Shown: positions 1 through 9,475 of the stretch, in pieces
Layout: the number at the start of each line of letters is the position of its first letter
How positions within the stretch are numbered: the first letter of the stretch is position 1
From: Marinobacterium aestuarii
GTDB taxonomy: Bacteria; Pseudomonadota; Gammaproteobacteria; Pseudomonadales; Balneatricaceae
DNA: 64,000 bases
Direction: 5' to 3'
NCBI RefSeq assembly: GCF_001651805.1
Contig: NZ_CP015839.1
Coordinates: forward strand, 3,596,001 to 3,660,000
Notes under the pieces: generated by a model
What the model saw: the letters and a program-made list of their open reading frames with translations, nothing else
What the model was told of the DNA's origin: nothing
Databases searched by the model: none
Made by a program: the position numbers and the translations under genes

Positions 1-4
1 CAGC

Positions 5-1219
5 ATGAGCGAGACGGTATTTCCCTGGTTCCAGCCCATTGTCGAAGTCGCCAGCGGCCGGGTTGCAGGTTTCGAAGCCCTGGCCCGGCGCCGGGGCCCC
101 ACGGGCGAGGTCGAGTCCGCTGCAGACATCTTCAGCGACCCGGCCCGTTCGGCCGCGGAACGCCTCGACGTGGATCGCAGCGTACGCTATCAGGCACTGC
201 AGAAATTCAGCACCCTGGCGGGCCCGCAGTTCCTGAGTTTGAACCTGTCGCCGGAATGGATCGACAACCTGCAGGCCCGTGATGACCAGCCCACGCTGTC
301 GATGATTCGGCAGCTCGGGCTGGACCCGGCCCGGCTGATACTGGAAATCACCGAACATAACGGCAAGATCGAGCAGATCCAGCGCCAGGCCAGCCGCTAC
401 CGTGCCGCCGGCATCGGTATCGCCTACGACGATTTCGGCACCGGTTTTCAGCAGCTCGACCGCCTGCTCGCCTTCACGCCCAACCTGATCAAGCTGGATC
501 TGCGCATGTTCCATCATGGTGCATGCAGTGCCCACAAAGAGGCGATCCTGCAGATGGTCGGCCAGATGGGCGCTCAGCTGGGTAGCAAGATTGTCTGCGA
601 GGGCGTTGAAACGGCTGAGGATTTTTATCTGGCACTGCAGTGCAATGCCAGCTACGTACAGGGATTTGTCTTTGCCCCGGCACTGCCCGAGTTTGTCGAC
701 GCCAACTCGACAAAGGCGCGGGTGCGGCAACTGCTGAACCAACGCCTCGACATGACGGTGGAACACACGGCCCGGGCCCAGTGGAATGAAAAGCGCCTGC
801 ACAGCAGCCTGCTGGCGCTGCGCGACCTGCTGCTCACCGGCGATGGCAGCGCGGCACTGGACAATTATCATCCGAGCCCGGACATCCAGCGTCTTTATAT
901 CTGCAACCGCGAAGGCGATCAGACCTCCCCCAACTACAGCTTCCACCAGGGCCAGTGGCAGACCGACAGCAGTGTCATCGGCAATAACTGGAGCTGGCGG
1001 CCGTACTTTTACCAGCTGATCGGCTCCACCGACTATCAGCGGCGCATCCTGCGCTCGGCGCCCTACCTCGATATAAGCACCGGCCAGCGCTGCGTCACCC
1101 TGAGCCTGGCGCTCGACAACCGCCGTGTCTTGCTGGTCGATGTCAGCGCACCGCAACGCCTGGGCAGCAGCGACAGCTGTCACAGCGAACTGATGCCTCG
1201 GCTCAACGGCGCCGCCTGA
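5..1219 (+). CDS. EAL-domain c-di-GMP phosphodiesterase with C-terminal sensory-like domain
   Basis: Predicted to hydrolyse cyclic-di-GMP to pGpG in the cytoplasm. The EAL domain fills about residues 5-240 and keeps the catalytic signatures: E24 in FEALAR, N in LNLSP (about 78-82), EITE, DDFGTG (about 142-147), K in IKLD and EGVE (about 199-202), so the enzyme should be active. No GGDEF domain is present. Residues of about 260-395 resemble the YkuI-type C-terminal PAS/Cache-like domain seen after some EAL domains; that assignment is by appearance only. The start lies 5 bases into the window, so its ribosome site and any upstream start cannot be judged. It points the same way as the phn operon but is separated by about 130 bases. 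Confidence 0.85.
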   Translation: MSETVFPWFQPIVEVASGRVAGFEALARRRGPTGEVESAADIFSDPARSAAERLDVDRSVRYQALQKFSTLAGPQFLSLNLSPEWIDNLQARDDQPTLSMIRQLGLDPARLILEITEHNGKIEQIQRQASRYRAAGIGIAYDDFGTGFQQLDRLLAFTPNLIKLDLRMFHHGACSAHKEAILQMVGQMGAQLGSKIVCEGVETAEDFYLALQCNASYVQGFVFAPALPEFVDANSTKARVRQLLNQRLDMTVEHTARAQWNEKRLHSSLLALRDLLLTGDGSAALDNYHPSPDIQRLYICNREGDQTSPNYSFHQGQWQTDSSVIGNNWSWRPYFYQLIGSTDYQRRILRSAPYLDISTGQRCVTLSLALDNRRVLLVDVSAPQRLGSSDSCHSELMPRLNGAA

Positions 1220-1347
1220 GCCTGCACTCTCGCCCCCGACTTGAAAGGGTCATAAAACCGACACCTGTCGTACATGTCTAGATAACTGCACTGTCACGAA
1301 GCCTGTTTAAAGTTGCCTCCATCGTCGGGACAACAACAGAGGCCCTC

Positions 1348-2166
1348 ATGCACGTTATCGATATTCACTCCGTTCGCAAGTCGTTCACCCCCAGTCAGCG
1401 GGCTCTGTGCGATGTCGATCTGCAGGTCAGCCAGGGCGAGATGGTCGCCCTTATAGGCCCCTCCGGATCGGGCAAGTCCACCCTGTTGCGCCACATCTCG
1501 GGCCTGACCCTGGCCGATCGCCAGAGCCAGGGTCATGTACAGGTGCTGGGGCGTGATGTTCAGCGCAACGGCCGACTGCAGCCCGGTGTGCGTCAATCCC
1601 GCGCCCGCATTGGTCATGTTTTTCAGCAGTTCAACCTCATAGGTCGGCTGAGCGTACTCAACAATGTACTGATCGGCGGGCTGAGCCGCATGCCTGTCTG
1701 GCGCAGCCTGACAGGCCGCTTTACCCAGGCCGAACAACAGGATGCCCTTGATGCGCTGGCGCGCGTCGGCATGGCGGACTTTGCCAGACAGCGGGCCTCC
1801 ACCCTGTCCGGCGGCCAGCAGCAGAGGGTCGCCATTGCCCGCACCCTGATGCAGCGTGCAGAAATCATCCTCGCCGACGAACCCATTGCCTCGCTGGACC
1901 CGGAATCCTCCCGCCTGGTCATGGAAACCCTGCGCCGGATCAACCAGGACGACGGCATCACCGTCGTGGTGACGCTGCATCAGGTCGACTACGCCCGCAG
2001 CTACTGCGACCGCGCAGTGGCACTGCGCCACGGCCAGCTACAGTTCGACGGCCCCATGCAGGACCTGGGCGCCGATCAGCTGGCACAGCTGTATCGCGGC
2101 CTGCCGGACACACAGCCGCACCTCGCCGCTCGTACTCCAGCCACTTTCACACTGTCCCCCGCCTGA
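1348..2166 (+). CDS. phnC: Phosphonate ABC transporter ATP-binding protein PhnC
   Basis: ATPase subunit that powers phosphonate import through PhnDE at the inner membrane. The 272-residue protein has Walker [10 protein letters not shown] (residues 37-45), a signature LSGGQQQR and Walker [12 protein letters not shown], in the order and length usual for PhnC. It opens the phn operon and is followed at once by the binding protein and permease, which separates it from the look-alike ATPases PhnK and PhnL further down. A Pho-type box would be expected upstream, but only a weak half-match is visible. Confidence 0.95.
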   Translation: MHVIDIHSVRKSFTPSQRALCDVDLQVSQGEMVALIGPSGSGKSTLLRHISGLTLADRQSQGHVQVLGRDVQRNGRLQPGVRQSRARIGHVFQQFNLIGRLSVLNNVLIGGLSRMPVWRSLTGRFTQAEQQDALDALARVGMADFARQRASTLSGGQQQRVAIARTLMQRAEIILADEPIASLDPESSRLVMETLRRINQDDGITVVVTLHQVDYARSYCDRAVALRHGQLQFDGPMQDLGADQLAQLYRGLPDTQPHLAARTPATFTLSPA

Positions 2167-2195
2167 TGGCATTCAAGCACACAGAGGCTCCTCCC

Positions 2196-3206
2196 ATGAA
2201 ACTGAAAAAACTGCTTAATGGCCTGGCCGCAGGCCTTGGCCTGAGCCTTGGCATTGCCGGTACGGCACTGGCTGATGACGCCGCCAGGGCGCTGAATTTT
2301 GGCATCATTTCCACCGAATCATCGCAGAACCTGAAAACCCTGTGGCAACCCTTCCTGGCCGACATGTCGCGCGAGCTTGGCGTCGAGGTCAAACCCTTCT
2401 TCGCCTCCGACTACGCCGGTATCATTCAGGGCATGCGCTTCGACAAGGTCGACGTGGCCTGGTTCGGCAACAAATCCGCCATGGAAGCCGTCGATCGTGC
2501 CGGTGGCGAGATCTTCGCCCAGACAATTGATGTTACCGGCAACCCCGGCTACTGGAGCGTGCTGATCACCCAGGCCAGCAACGACCGGATCAACAACATT
2601 GATGACATGTTCAAGCATGCCGGCGAGCTGAACTTCGGCAATGGCGATCCCAACTCCACCTCAGGCTTCCTGGTACCCGGTTATTACGTGTTCGCCCGCA
2701 ACGGTGTCGATCCCAAGGTCGCTTTCAAGCGCACCACCAATGCCGGCCATGAAACCAACTTCCTGTCGGTGGCCAATGGTCAGCTGGATATCGCCACCAA
2801 CAACACCGAGAACGTCGACCGTATCGCCAAGACCCACCCGGACAAGGTCGAGAAGGTCAAGGTCATCTGGACGTCACCGCTGATTCCGTCCGACCCCATC
2901 GTCTGGCGCAAAAACCTGCCCGAAGCCGACAAGAGCAAAATCTATGATTTCATCATGGGTTACGGCACCGACGGCGACGCGCAGCACCTGACTGTGCTCA
3001 AGGCCCTTGGCTGGGCGCCGTTCAAGCCCTCCAGCGATGATCAACTGCTGCCTATTCGCCAGCTCGTGCTGTTCAAGGAGCGCCTCGCGCTGGTTGGCGA
3101 CACCACCCTGAATGACACCCAAAGGCAGGCAAAACTTGCCGAGATCGACACCCAGCTGGCGACACTGAACCGTCGCATGGCGGCGCTGGACGCCGCTGCA
3201 CGCTAA
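2196..3206 (+). CDS. phnD: Phosphonate ABC transporter periplasmic binding protein PhnD
   Basis: Captures phosphonates in the periplasm for PhnCE. I place the start at 2196 rather than the upstream in-frame ATG at 2166, because 2196 is preceded by AGAGG and begins a textbook signal peptide: KLKK, a hydrophobic core, then cleavage after ALA near residue 26. The mature part carries PhnD-family features such as LNFGIISTESSQNL, the DYAGIIQGMRF region and the FGNGDPNSTSGFL ligand-binding segment. At 336 residues it has the normal length. A GC-rich hairpin lies between this gene and phnE. Confidence 0.94.
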   Translation: MKLKKLLNGLAAGLGLSLGIAGTALADDAARALNFGIISTESSQNLKTLWQPFLADMSRELGVEVKPFFASDYAGIIQGMRFDKVDVAWFGNKSAMEAVDRAGGEIFAQTIDVTGNPGYWSVLITQASNDRINNIDDMFKHAGELNFGNGDPNSTSGFLVPGYYVFARNGVDPKVAFKRTTNAGHETNFLSVANGQLDIATNNTENVDRIAKTHPDKVEKVKVIWTSPLIPSDPIVWRKNLPEADKSKIYDFIMGYGTDGDAQHLTVLKALGWAPFKPSSDDQLLPIRQLVLFKERLALVGDTTLNDTQRQAKLAEIDTQLATLNRRMAALDAAAR

Positions 3207-3240
3207 TGCTCAACGGATACCGACCTAACAGCTAACCCCA

Positions 3241-3261
3241 GGGGCGGCACTCCGCCGCCCC
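3241..3261 (+). other. Intercistronic hairpin between phnD and phnE
   Basis: GGGGCGGC and GCCGCCCC form a perfect 8-bp stem with a 5-base loop, with no T-tract after it. Such stems after binding-protein genes often stabilise the upstream mRNA or lower permease expression. That role is inferred. Confidence 0.5.
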
Positions 3262-3284
3262 GTCACTTCAAGACGACATACCGC

Positions 3285-4076
3285 ATGACTACGGCTACTC
3301 GCATCGACCAGCTGCCCCGGCAGCGCTTTAACTGGCAGGCCAGCCTCGCCTGGGCCGCGCTATTGCTCATGCTCGGCTGGGGCTGGGAAGAGGCGGAAAT
3401 GAATCCGCTGCAACTGTTCCGGGACAGCGCCAACATGGCCGAATTTGCCGCCGATTTTTTCCCGCCGGACTTTCGTGACTGGCGCCTTTACCTGAGCGAA
3501 ATGATCACCACCGTGCATATCGCCCTCTGGGGCACAGTGCTGGCAATCGTCTGCGCCATCCCCCTGGGACTCATGAGTTCGGAAAACCTGGTACCCGCCT
3601 GGGTCTACCAGCCCACCCGACGCCTGATGGATGCAGCCCGCGCCATCAATGAAATGGTCTTCGCCATGCTGTTTGTGGTGGCCGTGGGGCTGGGACCCTT
3701 TGCCGGTGTGCTGGCGCTGTTTATCCACACCACCGGTGTGCTGGCCAAGCTGTTTTCCGAGGCGGTAGAAGCCATAGACCCCCACCCGGTTGAAGGTGTG
3801 CGTGCCAGCGGTGCCAACCCGCTGGAGGAAATCGTCTACGGCGTGATCCCCCAGGTGCTGCCGTTGTGGATCTCGTTCTCGCTCTACCGCTTCGAGTCCA
3901 ACGTGCGTTCCGCCACCGTCGTGGGAATGGTCGGTGCCGGGGGTGTCGGCGTGGTGCTGTGGGAAAGCATTCGCGGCTTTCAGTTTCAGCAGACCTGCGC
4001 CCTGATGATCATGATCATTCTGTGCGTCACCCTGATCGATCTGTCATCGCAGCAACTGCGCAAGGCCTTCATATGA
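3285..4076 (+). CDS. phnE: Phosphonate ABC transporter permease PhnE
   Basis: Inner-membrane permease of the phosphonate importer, 263 residues, with a first hydrophobic segment near residues 20-33 and several more beyond residue 75. The PhnE/BPD_transp_1 loop motif appears as [19 protein letters not shown] followed by [16 protein letters not shown]. Only one permease gene is present, as in E. coli, so the transporter is probably a PhnE homodimer. There is no strong ribosome site at 3285, and the hairpin just upstream may modulate expression. Confidence 0.93.
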   Translation: MTTATRIDQLPRQRFNWQASLAWAALLLMLGWGWEEAEMNPLQLFRDSANMAEFAADFFPPDFRDWRLYLSEMITTVHIALWGTVLAIVCAIPLGLMSSENLVPAWVYQPTRRLMDAARAINEMVFAMLFVVAVGLGPFAGVLALFIHTTGVLAKLFSEAVEAIDPHPVEGVRASGANPLEEIVYGVIPQVLPLWISFSLYRFESNVRSATVVGMVGAGGVGVVLWESIRGFQFQQTCALMIMIILCVTLIDLSSQQLRKAFI

Positions 4077-4116
4077 CCCGGCCTTTTTTTCTCACTCACG
4101 GACTTGTATAGACAAC

Positions 4117-4809
4117 ATGGCTGTTTACCTGAAAATCGCCACCGAGCTGCGCGACGAGATCCGCCACCAGTATCAGATCGGTGACTTTCTGCCGCCGGAA
4201 AAGCAGCTGGCAGAACGCTTCAATGTGAACCGGCACACCCTGCGCCGGGCGGTCGATGAACTGGTGCAGGACGGCCTGGTGCGCCGTTTTCAGGGCATTG
4301 GCAACCAGATCGCCAAACCCAAGATCGACTATGTATTGCATGACCGTGCCAGCTACAGCCACAACCTGGCCAGCATTGGTCTGAGCCTGGAAACCCGGGT
4401 GCTCAATTGCAGGCTCGAGAAGCTGCGCCCGGGCCTGGCCGACCGGCTTAAGCTGCCCGCAAATACAGCCTATGTGCTACTGACCACCTGCCGCCTGATC
4501 GATGGCCGATCCGCCTGCCTGATTCGCCATCACCTGTTTGATGTCGAACTGGAAAAAATGCAGGCGTTCCACAGCGGCTCTCTGCACCAGTTCCTGCTGC
4601 AGCAATTCAACTGCCCGCTCAAACGCGGCAATACCCGGCTGCGGGCACGCATGCCCAACTTTGAGGAGTGCAACCAGCTGCAGCTTGGCCGCGGCGTACC
4701 TGTGCTCGAAGTACATACCCAAAACTTTCACGCCACGACCGGGGCACTGAAGGAGTACTCCCTCAGCCTCAGCCGCAGCGACATGTTTGAATACAGTCTG
4801 GAGCCTTGA
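4117..4809 (+). CDS. phnF: GntR/HutC-family regulator PhnF
   Basis: Predicted transcriptional repressor of phosphonate genes. The N-terminal winged helix covers residues 1-70, with the signature PPEKQLAERFNVNRHTLRRA followed by the wing, and a UTRA ligand-binding domain fills residues of about 85-230. It sits at the usual phnF position, between the transporter genes and the C-P lyase core genes, and its stop overlaps the region of the phnG start. The effector is not known from sequence; a phosphonate or phosphate ester is likely by family. Confidence 0.9.
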   Translation: MAVYLKIATELRDEIRHQYQIGDFLPPEKQLAERFNVNRHTLRRAVDELVQDGLVRRFQGIGNQIAKPKIDYVLHDRASYSHNLASIGLSLETRVLNCRLEKLRPGLADRLKLPANTAYVLLTTCRLIDGRSACLIRHHLFDVELEKMQAFHSGSLHQFLLQQFNCPLKRGNTRLRARMPNFEECNQLQLGRGVPVLEVHTQNFHATTGALKEYSLSLSRSDMFEYSLEP

Positions 4810-4811
4810 TA

Positions 4812-5255
4812 ATGCAAAACCCAACCCCGCGTCAGCACTGGATGTCCATCCTTGCCCGCGCCCCCCGCGCCCAGCTCTGCGCCCTGTACCGACCGGAACC
4901 GGACACCGAGTTTGAGCTGATCCGGGCACCTGAAACCGGCCTGACCCAGGTACGCGCCCGCAGTGGCGGCACAGGCGCGCAGTTCAACCTCGGCGACATG
5001 ACCCTGACCCGCTGTGTCGTCCGATCCCCTGCCGGCCATCTGGGCTATGCCTTTGTGGCCGGGCGTGACAGGCAGCAGGCTCGCCTGGCCGCCGAGCTCG
5101 ATGCCCTGCTGCAGGAGTCGGCCCGGCAGACGCAGTTGCTCAGTGACGTCATCGAGCCCCTGGCCCGGCAGCAGCGTGCCGCCCGCAGCGCCCGTGCCGC
5201 CGAGGCAGACAGCACCAAAGTCGATTTTTTCACCCTGGTCCGCGGAGAAGACTGA
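4812..5255 (+). CDS. phnG: C-P lyase core subunit PhnG
   Basis: Subunit of the PhnGHIJ core complex that forms ribose-1-phosphonate 5-triphosphate and cleaves the C-P bond. The 147-residue protein starts HWMSILARAPRAQL and has the PhnG-like stretch GAQFNLGDMTLTRCVVR and a GHLGYAFVAGRD block. The ATG at 4812 is preferred; a TTG at 4806 in the same frame would overlap the phnF stop. Its TGA overlaps the phnH ATG by one base, implying translational coupling. Confidence 0.92.
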   Translation: MQNPTPRQHWMSILARAPRAQLCALYRPEPDTEFELIRAPETGLTQVRARSGGTGAQFNLGDMTLTRCVVRSPAGHLGYAFVAGRDRQQARLAAELDALLQESARQTQLLSDVIEPLARQQRAARSARAAEADSTKVDFFTLVRGED

Positions 5256-5878
5256 TGTCCACCGATACCCTGATACGCGGCTTCGACGATAGCGTACACG
5301 ACAGCCAGCAATGCTTTCGCCAGATTCTGCGGGCCATGAGCGAACCCGGCACCCTGGTGCAGCTCTGCAGCCCCGCAACCCCCGAGGGGCTGGCGCCGGC
5401 CAGTTTCGCGCTCTGCCAGACGCTGCTCGACAGCGATACGCGGCTCTGGCTCTCGCCGGAATTTGATCGCCCCGGCATCAAGCGCAACCTGCACTTTCAC
5501 TGCGGTCTCAGTCTGACCAGGCAGCGCGAAGAGGCGCACTTTGCCCTCGCCCGCCAGGACGAGCTGCAAACGCTGGAGGGCTTTGGCCGTGGCAGCCCCG
5601 AATACCCCGAAACCGGCGTGACCCTGTTGCTGGAAGTCAGCCTGGAGGGCCCCCGCAGCAGCCACTGCCTGACCCTGAGCGGCCCCGGCATCGACGGCGA
5701 GCGCCAGATTCATGTCAGCGGCCTGACAGGCCCCGTACTGGACGAGCTGCTGAACCGTCAGGATAGCTTCCCCCAGGGGATAGACCTGATGCTGATCGAT
5801 CAGCATCAGCTGATCTGCATTCCCCGCACCACCCGCGTCAGCAGCTGCCTGAGCACCGCAGCCACGGAGGTCCGTTAA
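5255..5878 (+). CDS. phnH: C-P lyase core subunit PhnH
   Basis: Structural subunit of the C-P lyase core, thought to dimerise with its fold relatives and hold PhnI/PhnJ. The 207-residue length fits the family. Recognisable are the N-terminal stretch with CFRQILRAMSEPGT, a common PhnH opening, and the SPEYPETGVTLLLEV segment in the middle. It overlaps both neighbours by single bases, phnG at its start and phnI at its stop (TAATG), so stoichiometric translation of the core subunits is expected. Confidence 0.93.
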   Translation: MSTDTLIRGFDDSVHDSQQCFRQILRAMSEPGTLVQLCSPATPEGLAPASFALCQTLLDSDTRLWLSPEFDRPGIKRNLHFHCGLSLTRQREEAHFALARQDELQTLEGFGRGSPEYPETGVTLLLEVSLEGPRSSHCLTLSGPGIDGERQIHVSGLTGPVLDELLNRQDSFPQGIDLMLIDQHQLICIPRTTRVSSCLSTAATEVR

Positions 5879-6981
5879 TGTACGTTGCAGTCAAAGGTGG
5901 CGAGAAAGCCATCGAAAACGCCCACCAGCGCCTGGCCGAGCGCCGCCGCGGCGACCGCGCCCAGCCGGAGCTGTCGGTGGCGCAAATCGAGCAGCAGATG
6001 CCCTTTGCCGTGGCCAGGGTCATGACCGAAGGCTCCATCTGCGACCCGACTCTGGCGGCACTGGCCATCAAGCAGGCGGGGGGCGATCTGGTCGAAGCCA
6101 TCTTCCTGCTGCGCGCCTACCGCACCACCCTGAGCCGCTTCTGTACCAGCCTGCCGCTGGACACCACGGCAATGCAGGTGAATCGGCGCATCTCCGCCAT
6201 CTACAAGGATTTGCCGGGCGGCCAGCGCCTGGGGCCCACATTTGACTACAGCCACCGCCTGCTGGACTTCAGCCTTATGGCCGCTGCAGACGATGCCGGG
6301 GCTCAGGGCTCAGTGCCCGCCGGCGCAGATGAAGCCGAAGCCGCAGACCCCGAGACCCTGTCCCGCGTACTGCACATTCTGGAGCGCGAAGACCTGATCG
6401 TGACCGAACAGGATGATGGTGCCGCCCCCGCCGACATCACCCGCGACCCGCCCAGCTTTCCCTCCGATCGCTCCGCCCGGCTGCAATCCCTGGTGCGCGG
6501 CGATGAAGGCTTCCTGCTGGCGCTGGGGTATTCCACCCAGCGTGGCTATGGCCGCAACCATCCTTTCGCCGGTGAGATCCGCGTCGGCGAGGTTGAGGTC
6601 CTGATCGCCCCAGAGGAACTCGGCTTTGCCGTCAGCATTGGCGATATCGAGGTCACCGAGTGCGAGCTGGTCAACGGCTTCACCCATAGCGCGGGCGAAG
6701 ACGCCCGCTTTACCCGCGGCTACGGCCTGACCTTTGGCTACGCCGAGCGCAAGGCCATGTCCATGGCGCTGGTTGATCGTGCCCTGCAGGCCGATGACTA
6801 CGACGAGGAACGCAGCTCGCCAGCGCAGCAGGAGGAGTTTGTGCTGGCCCATTGCGACAACGTCGAGGCCGCCGGATTCGTATCCCACCTCAAACTGCCC
6901 CACTACGTCGATTTCCAGTCCGAGCTGGAACTTTTGCGAAAACTGCGCACCGCCGGCGCCCCCCAGGAGATACCCGCATGA
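5878..6981 (+). CDS. phnI: C-P lyase core subunit PhnI (nucleosidase)
   Basis: PhnI catalyses displacement of the purine base from the nucleotide triphosphate by phosphonate, giving the ribosyl phosphonate. The 367-residue protein opens with MYVAVKGGEKAIENAH, the hallmark PhnI N-terminus, followed by the AERRRGD and EGSICDPTLAALA blocks; the C-terminal part has HLKLPHYVDFQSELELLRKL. Length and motifs are normal. It ends in a 4-bp ATGA overlap with phnJ. Confidence 0.95.
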   Translation: MYVAVKGGEKAIENAHQRLAERRRGDRAQPELSVAQIEQQMPFAVARVMTEGSICDPTLAALAIKQAGGDLVEAIFLLRAYRTTLSRFCTSLPLDTTAMQVNRRISAIYKDLPGGQRLGPTFDYSHRLLDFSLMAAADDAGAQGSVPAGADEAEAADPETLSRVLHILEREDLIVTEQDDGAAPADITRDPPSFPSDRSARLQSLVRGDEGFLLALGYSTQRGYGRNHPFAGEIRVGEVEVLIAPEELGFAVSIGDIEVTECELVNGFTHSAGEDARFTRGYGLTFGYAERKAMSMALVDRALQADDYDEERSSPAQQEEFVLAHCDNVEAAGFVSHLKLPHYVDFQSELELLRKLRTAGAPQEIPA

Positions 6982-7853
6982 GCGCGCACGCCGTCCGCGA
7001 TGGCTACAACTTCGCCTATCTCGATGAACAGACCAAGCGCATGATTCGCCGCGCGCTGCTAAAGGCCATCGCCATTCCCGGCTATCAGGTGCCCTTCGGT
7101 GGCCGTGAAATGCCCATGCCCTATGGCTGGGGCACCGGGGGCATGCAGGTCACAGCAGCCGTCATCGGTGCCGATGATGTGCTCAAGGTCATAGACCAGG
7201 GCGCCGATGACACCACCAACGCCGTGAGCATTCGCGCGTTCTTTCGCGACCTCACAGGCGTTGCCACCACCGAGCGCACCGCGGATGCCAGCCTGATCCA
7301 GACCCGCCACCGCATCCCGGAACAGCCCCTGGAAGCCGGCCAGATACTGATCTACCAGGTGCCCATTCCGGACCCGCTGCGCTTTATCGAACCCAGCGAA
7401 GTGGAAACCCGCAAGATGCACGCGCTGGAAGACTACGGCGTCATGCACGTCAAGCTCTACGAGGACATAGCCCGGCACGGCCATATCGCCACCACCTATG
7501 CCTATCCGGTGCTGGTGAACGGTCGCTATGTCATGGACCCGTCACCGATTCCCAAATTCGACAACCCGAAAATGCATCACTCCCCCGCGCTGCAACTGTT
7601 CGGCGCCGGGCGTGAAAAACGCATCTACGCGGTGCCGCCCTTTACCGATGTCCAGAGTCTGGATTTTGAGGACCACCCCTTCGAGATTCAGCGCTGGGAA
7701 CAGAGCTGCGCCATCTGCGGCAGCGATCAAAGCTTTCTCGATGAAGTCATCACCGATGACAAAGGCGGAAGAATGTTTATTTGCTCAGACACGGACTACT
7801 GCCGCAGCCGCAGCCAGGCCGTCGACCAGGCCGCCAAGGAAAACGCCGCATGA
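6978..7853 (+). CDS. phnJ: Radical SAM C-P lyase PhnJ
   Basis: The enzyme that breaks the carbon-phosphorus bond, producing methane or another alkane and a ribosyl cyclic phosphate. The cysteine pattern C-x2-C-x21-C-x5-C is intact near the C-terminus (CAICGS ... FICSDTDYC); in the E. coli enzyme the first three ligate the 4Fe-4S cluster and the fourth forms the thiyl radical. The start at 6978 overlaps the phnI stop by 4 bp. A longer frame runs upstream to 6852 but would sit wholly inside phnI. The protein is 291 residues, near the family norm. Confidence 0.96.
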   Translation: MSAHAVRDGYNFAYLDEQTKRMIRRALLKAIAIPGYQVPFGGREMPMPYGWGTGGMQVTAAVIGADDVLKVIDQGADDTTNAVSIRAFFRDLTGVATTERTADASLIQTRHRIPEQPLEAGQILIYQVPIPDPLRFIEPSEVETRKMHALEDYGVMHVKLYEDIARHGHIATTYAYPVLVNGRYVMDPSPIPKFDNPKMHHSPALQLFGAGREKRIYAVPPFTDVQSLDFEDHPFEIQRWEQSCAICGSDQSFLDEVITDDKGGRMFICSDTDYCRSRSQAVDQAAKENAA

Positions 7854-8659
7854 ACAGCTTGAATACCGCGTTTAACAATACCGATCTCGACACGCCCCTG
7901 CTGCGCGTAAATGCCCTGTCCATGCTGTATGCCCCCGGCAAGGGCTGCGAGGACGTCAGCTTTGATCTTTACCCCGGTGAAGTACTGGGCATTGTCGGCG
8001 AATCCGGCTCCGGCAAGTCGACCCTGCTCTCCAGCCTGTCAGGCCGGGTGACCCCAACCGCAGGCAGCGTGTCCTATCGTGATGAGGAGAACCGCTGGCT
8101 TGATCTCTATGCCCTGCCCGAAGCGCGGCGCCGCCGCCTGCTGCGCACCGAGTGGGGTTTTGTCCACCAGCACGCCCGCGACGGGCTGCGCATGGGCGTC
8201 TCGGCCGGTGCCAATATAGGTGAACGGCTGATGGCGGTGGGCGAGCGCAATTACGGCACTATCCGCCAGCGCAGCCTCAAATGGATGGCCGACGTTGAAC
8301 TCGATTGCACCCGGATCGACGACAAGCCCGCAACCTATTCCGGCGGCATGCAGCAACGACTGCAGATTGCCCGCAACCTGGTGACCCATCCCAGGCTGGT
8401 GTTCATGGACGAGCCCACCGGTGGCCTCGATGTCTCGGTGCAGGCGCGGCTGCTCGATCTGCTGCGCGGCCTGGTCACGGACCTGAACCTGGCGGTTGTA
8501 ATCGTCACCCATGACCTGGCCGTGGCCCGGCTGCTGGCCCAGCGTCTGGTGGTGATGCGCCACGGCCGGGTCGTGGAAACCGGACTCACCGACCAGGTGC
8601 TGGATGATCCCCAGCACCCCTACACCCAGTTGCTGGTGTCATCCGTTCTGACACCCTGA
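7850..8659 (+). CDS. phnK: C-P lyase ATPase subunit PhnK
   Basis: ABC-type ATPase that docks onto the PhnGHIJ core rather than a membrane permease. It has Walker A GESGSGKST, signature YSGGMQQRLQIARNL and Walker B LVFMDEPTGGLD, and an oligopeptide-transporter-like C-terminus ending DDPQHPYTQLLVSSV. The start at 7850 overlaps phnJ by 4 bp; an in-frame ATG at 7781 lies within phnJ and is less likely. At 269 residues it is close to the family norm. Confidence 0.94.
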   Translation: MNSLNTAFNNTDLDTPLLRVNALSMLYAPGKGCEDVSFDLYPGEVLGIVGESGSGKSTLLSSLSGRVTPTAGSVSYRDEENRWLDLYALPEARRRRLLRTEWGFVHQHARDGLRMGVSAGANIGERLMAVGERNYGTIRQRSLKWMADVELDCTRIDDKPATYSGGMQQRLQIARNLVTHPRLVFMDEPTGGLDVSVQARLLDLLRGLVTDLNLAVVIVTHDLAVARLLAQRLVVMRHGRVVETGLTDQVLDDPQHPYTQLLVSSVLTP

Positions 8660-8671
8660 GCCCTGCAAGGG

Positions 8672-8692
8672 GAAAGGTGAAAGGTGAAAGGT
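8672..8692 (+). repeat. Three tandem copies of a 7-bp unit GAAAGGT
   Basis: Three perfect head-to-tail copies of GAAAGGT lie in the phnK-phnL gap, followed by a decayed fourth unit (GAAAACA). They sit about 45 bases before the chosen phnL start and add the only sizeable gap between phnF and phnL. A different 7-bp repeat occurs at 16122. Such slippage-prone heptamers could change spacing but not, at this place, the reading frame of a known gene. Confidence 0.7.
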
Positions 8693-8734
8693 GAAAACAC
8701 TATGGTCGAACAAGCGCCGCACAAGGAAACAACA

Positions 8735-9427
8735 ATGAACACCATGATCAAGCTGGAGGGGCTGTCCAAGACCTTCACTCTGCACAACCAGCAAGGCACA
8801 CGGCTGGAGGTGCTGCAGGGAGTAGACCTCAACGTACAGGCCGGCGAATGCGTTGTACTGCACGGGGAAAGTGGCGCCGGCAAGAGCACGCTGCTTCGCA
8901 CCCTCTACGCCAACTACCTGCCCAGTTGCGGCAGCCTGCAGGTGCGCCACGATGGCGAACTGCTGGACCTGACCCGCGCCAGCAGCCGCGAACTGCTGCA
9001 GGTGCGTCGCCGCACCCTGGGCTACGTGAGCCAGTTTCTGCGCGTTATACCGCGGGTATCGACACTGGACGTGGTGATGCAGCCGCTGCGCGAACTGGGC
9101 ATCCCGCGGGAGCAATGCGAAGTCCGCGCAGCGGCGCTGCTGCGCAGACTCAATGTACCGGAGCGGCTCTGGAGCCTGGCACCGGGCACCTTTTCCGGCG
9201 GCGAACAGCAGCGGGTCAATATCGCCCGCGGCTTTATTGTCGAGTACCCGATACTGCTGCTGGATGAGCCAACCGCCTCACTGGATGCCCGCAACGCCGA
9301 GGTCGTGGTGCAGCTGATCGCTGCCGCCCGTGATCGCGGCGCCGCCATCGTTGGCATCTTCCACGACCAGACTGCACGCCACGCCGTCGCCGATCGCCTG
9401 TTCGATCTGCGCCGCCCGGCCGCCTGA
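8735..9427 (+). CDS. phnL: C-P lyase ATPase-like subunit PhnL
   Basis: Second ABC-type ATPase of the C-P lyase system, which binds on top of PhnK in the E. coli complex. Walker [10 protein letters not shown], signature [14 protein letters not shown] and Walker [12 protein letters not shown] are present, and the opening [18 protein letters not shown] is typical of PhnL. Of the three in-frame ATGs (8684, 8702, 8735) the last is chosen because AAGGA precedes it at a good distance and it matches the family N-terminus, giving 230 residues. Confidence 0.93.
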   Translation: MNTMIKLEGLSKTFTLHNQQGTRLEVLQGVDLNVQAGECVVLHGESGAGKSTLLRTLYANYLPSCGSLQVRHDGELLDLTRASSRELLQVRRRTLGYVSQFLRVIPRVSTLDVVMQPLRELGIPREQCEVRAAALLRRLNVPERLWSLAPGTFSGGEQQRVNIARGFIVEYPILLLDEPTASLDARNAEVVVQLIAAARDRGAAIVGIFHDQTARHAVADRLFDLRRPAA

Positions 9428-9475
9428 TACAGCGCCTGTCACAGACAGCAGCCACCCCAGACAAGGGATTCAGAG

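Noticed and set aside
1265-1297. Possible Pho box upstream of phnC (CTGTCGT ... CTGTCAC)
   Set aside because: Two half-sites resemble the consensus, but their spacing of 26 bases does not fit the 11-base repeat of a Pho box.
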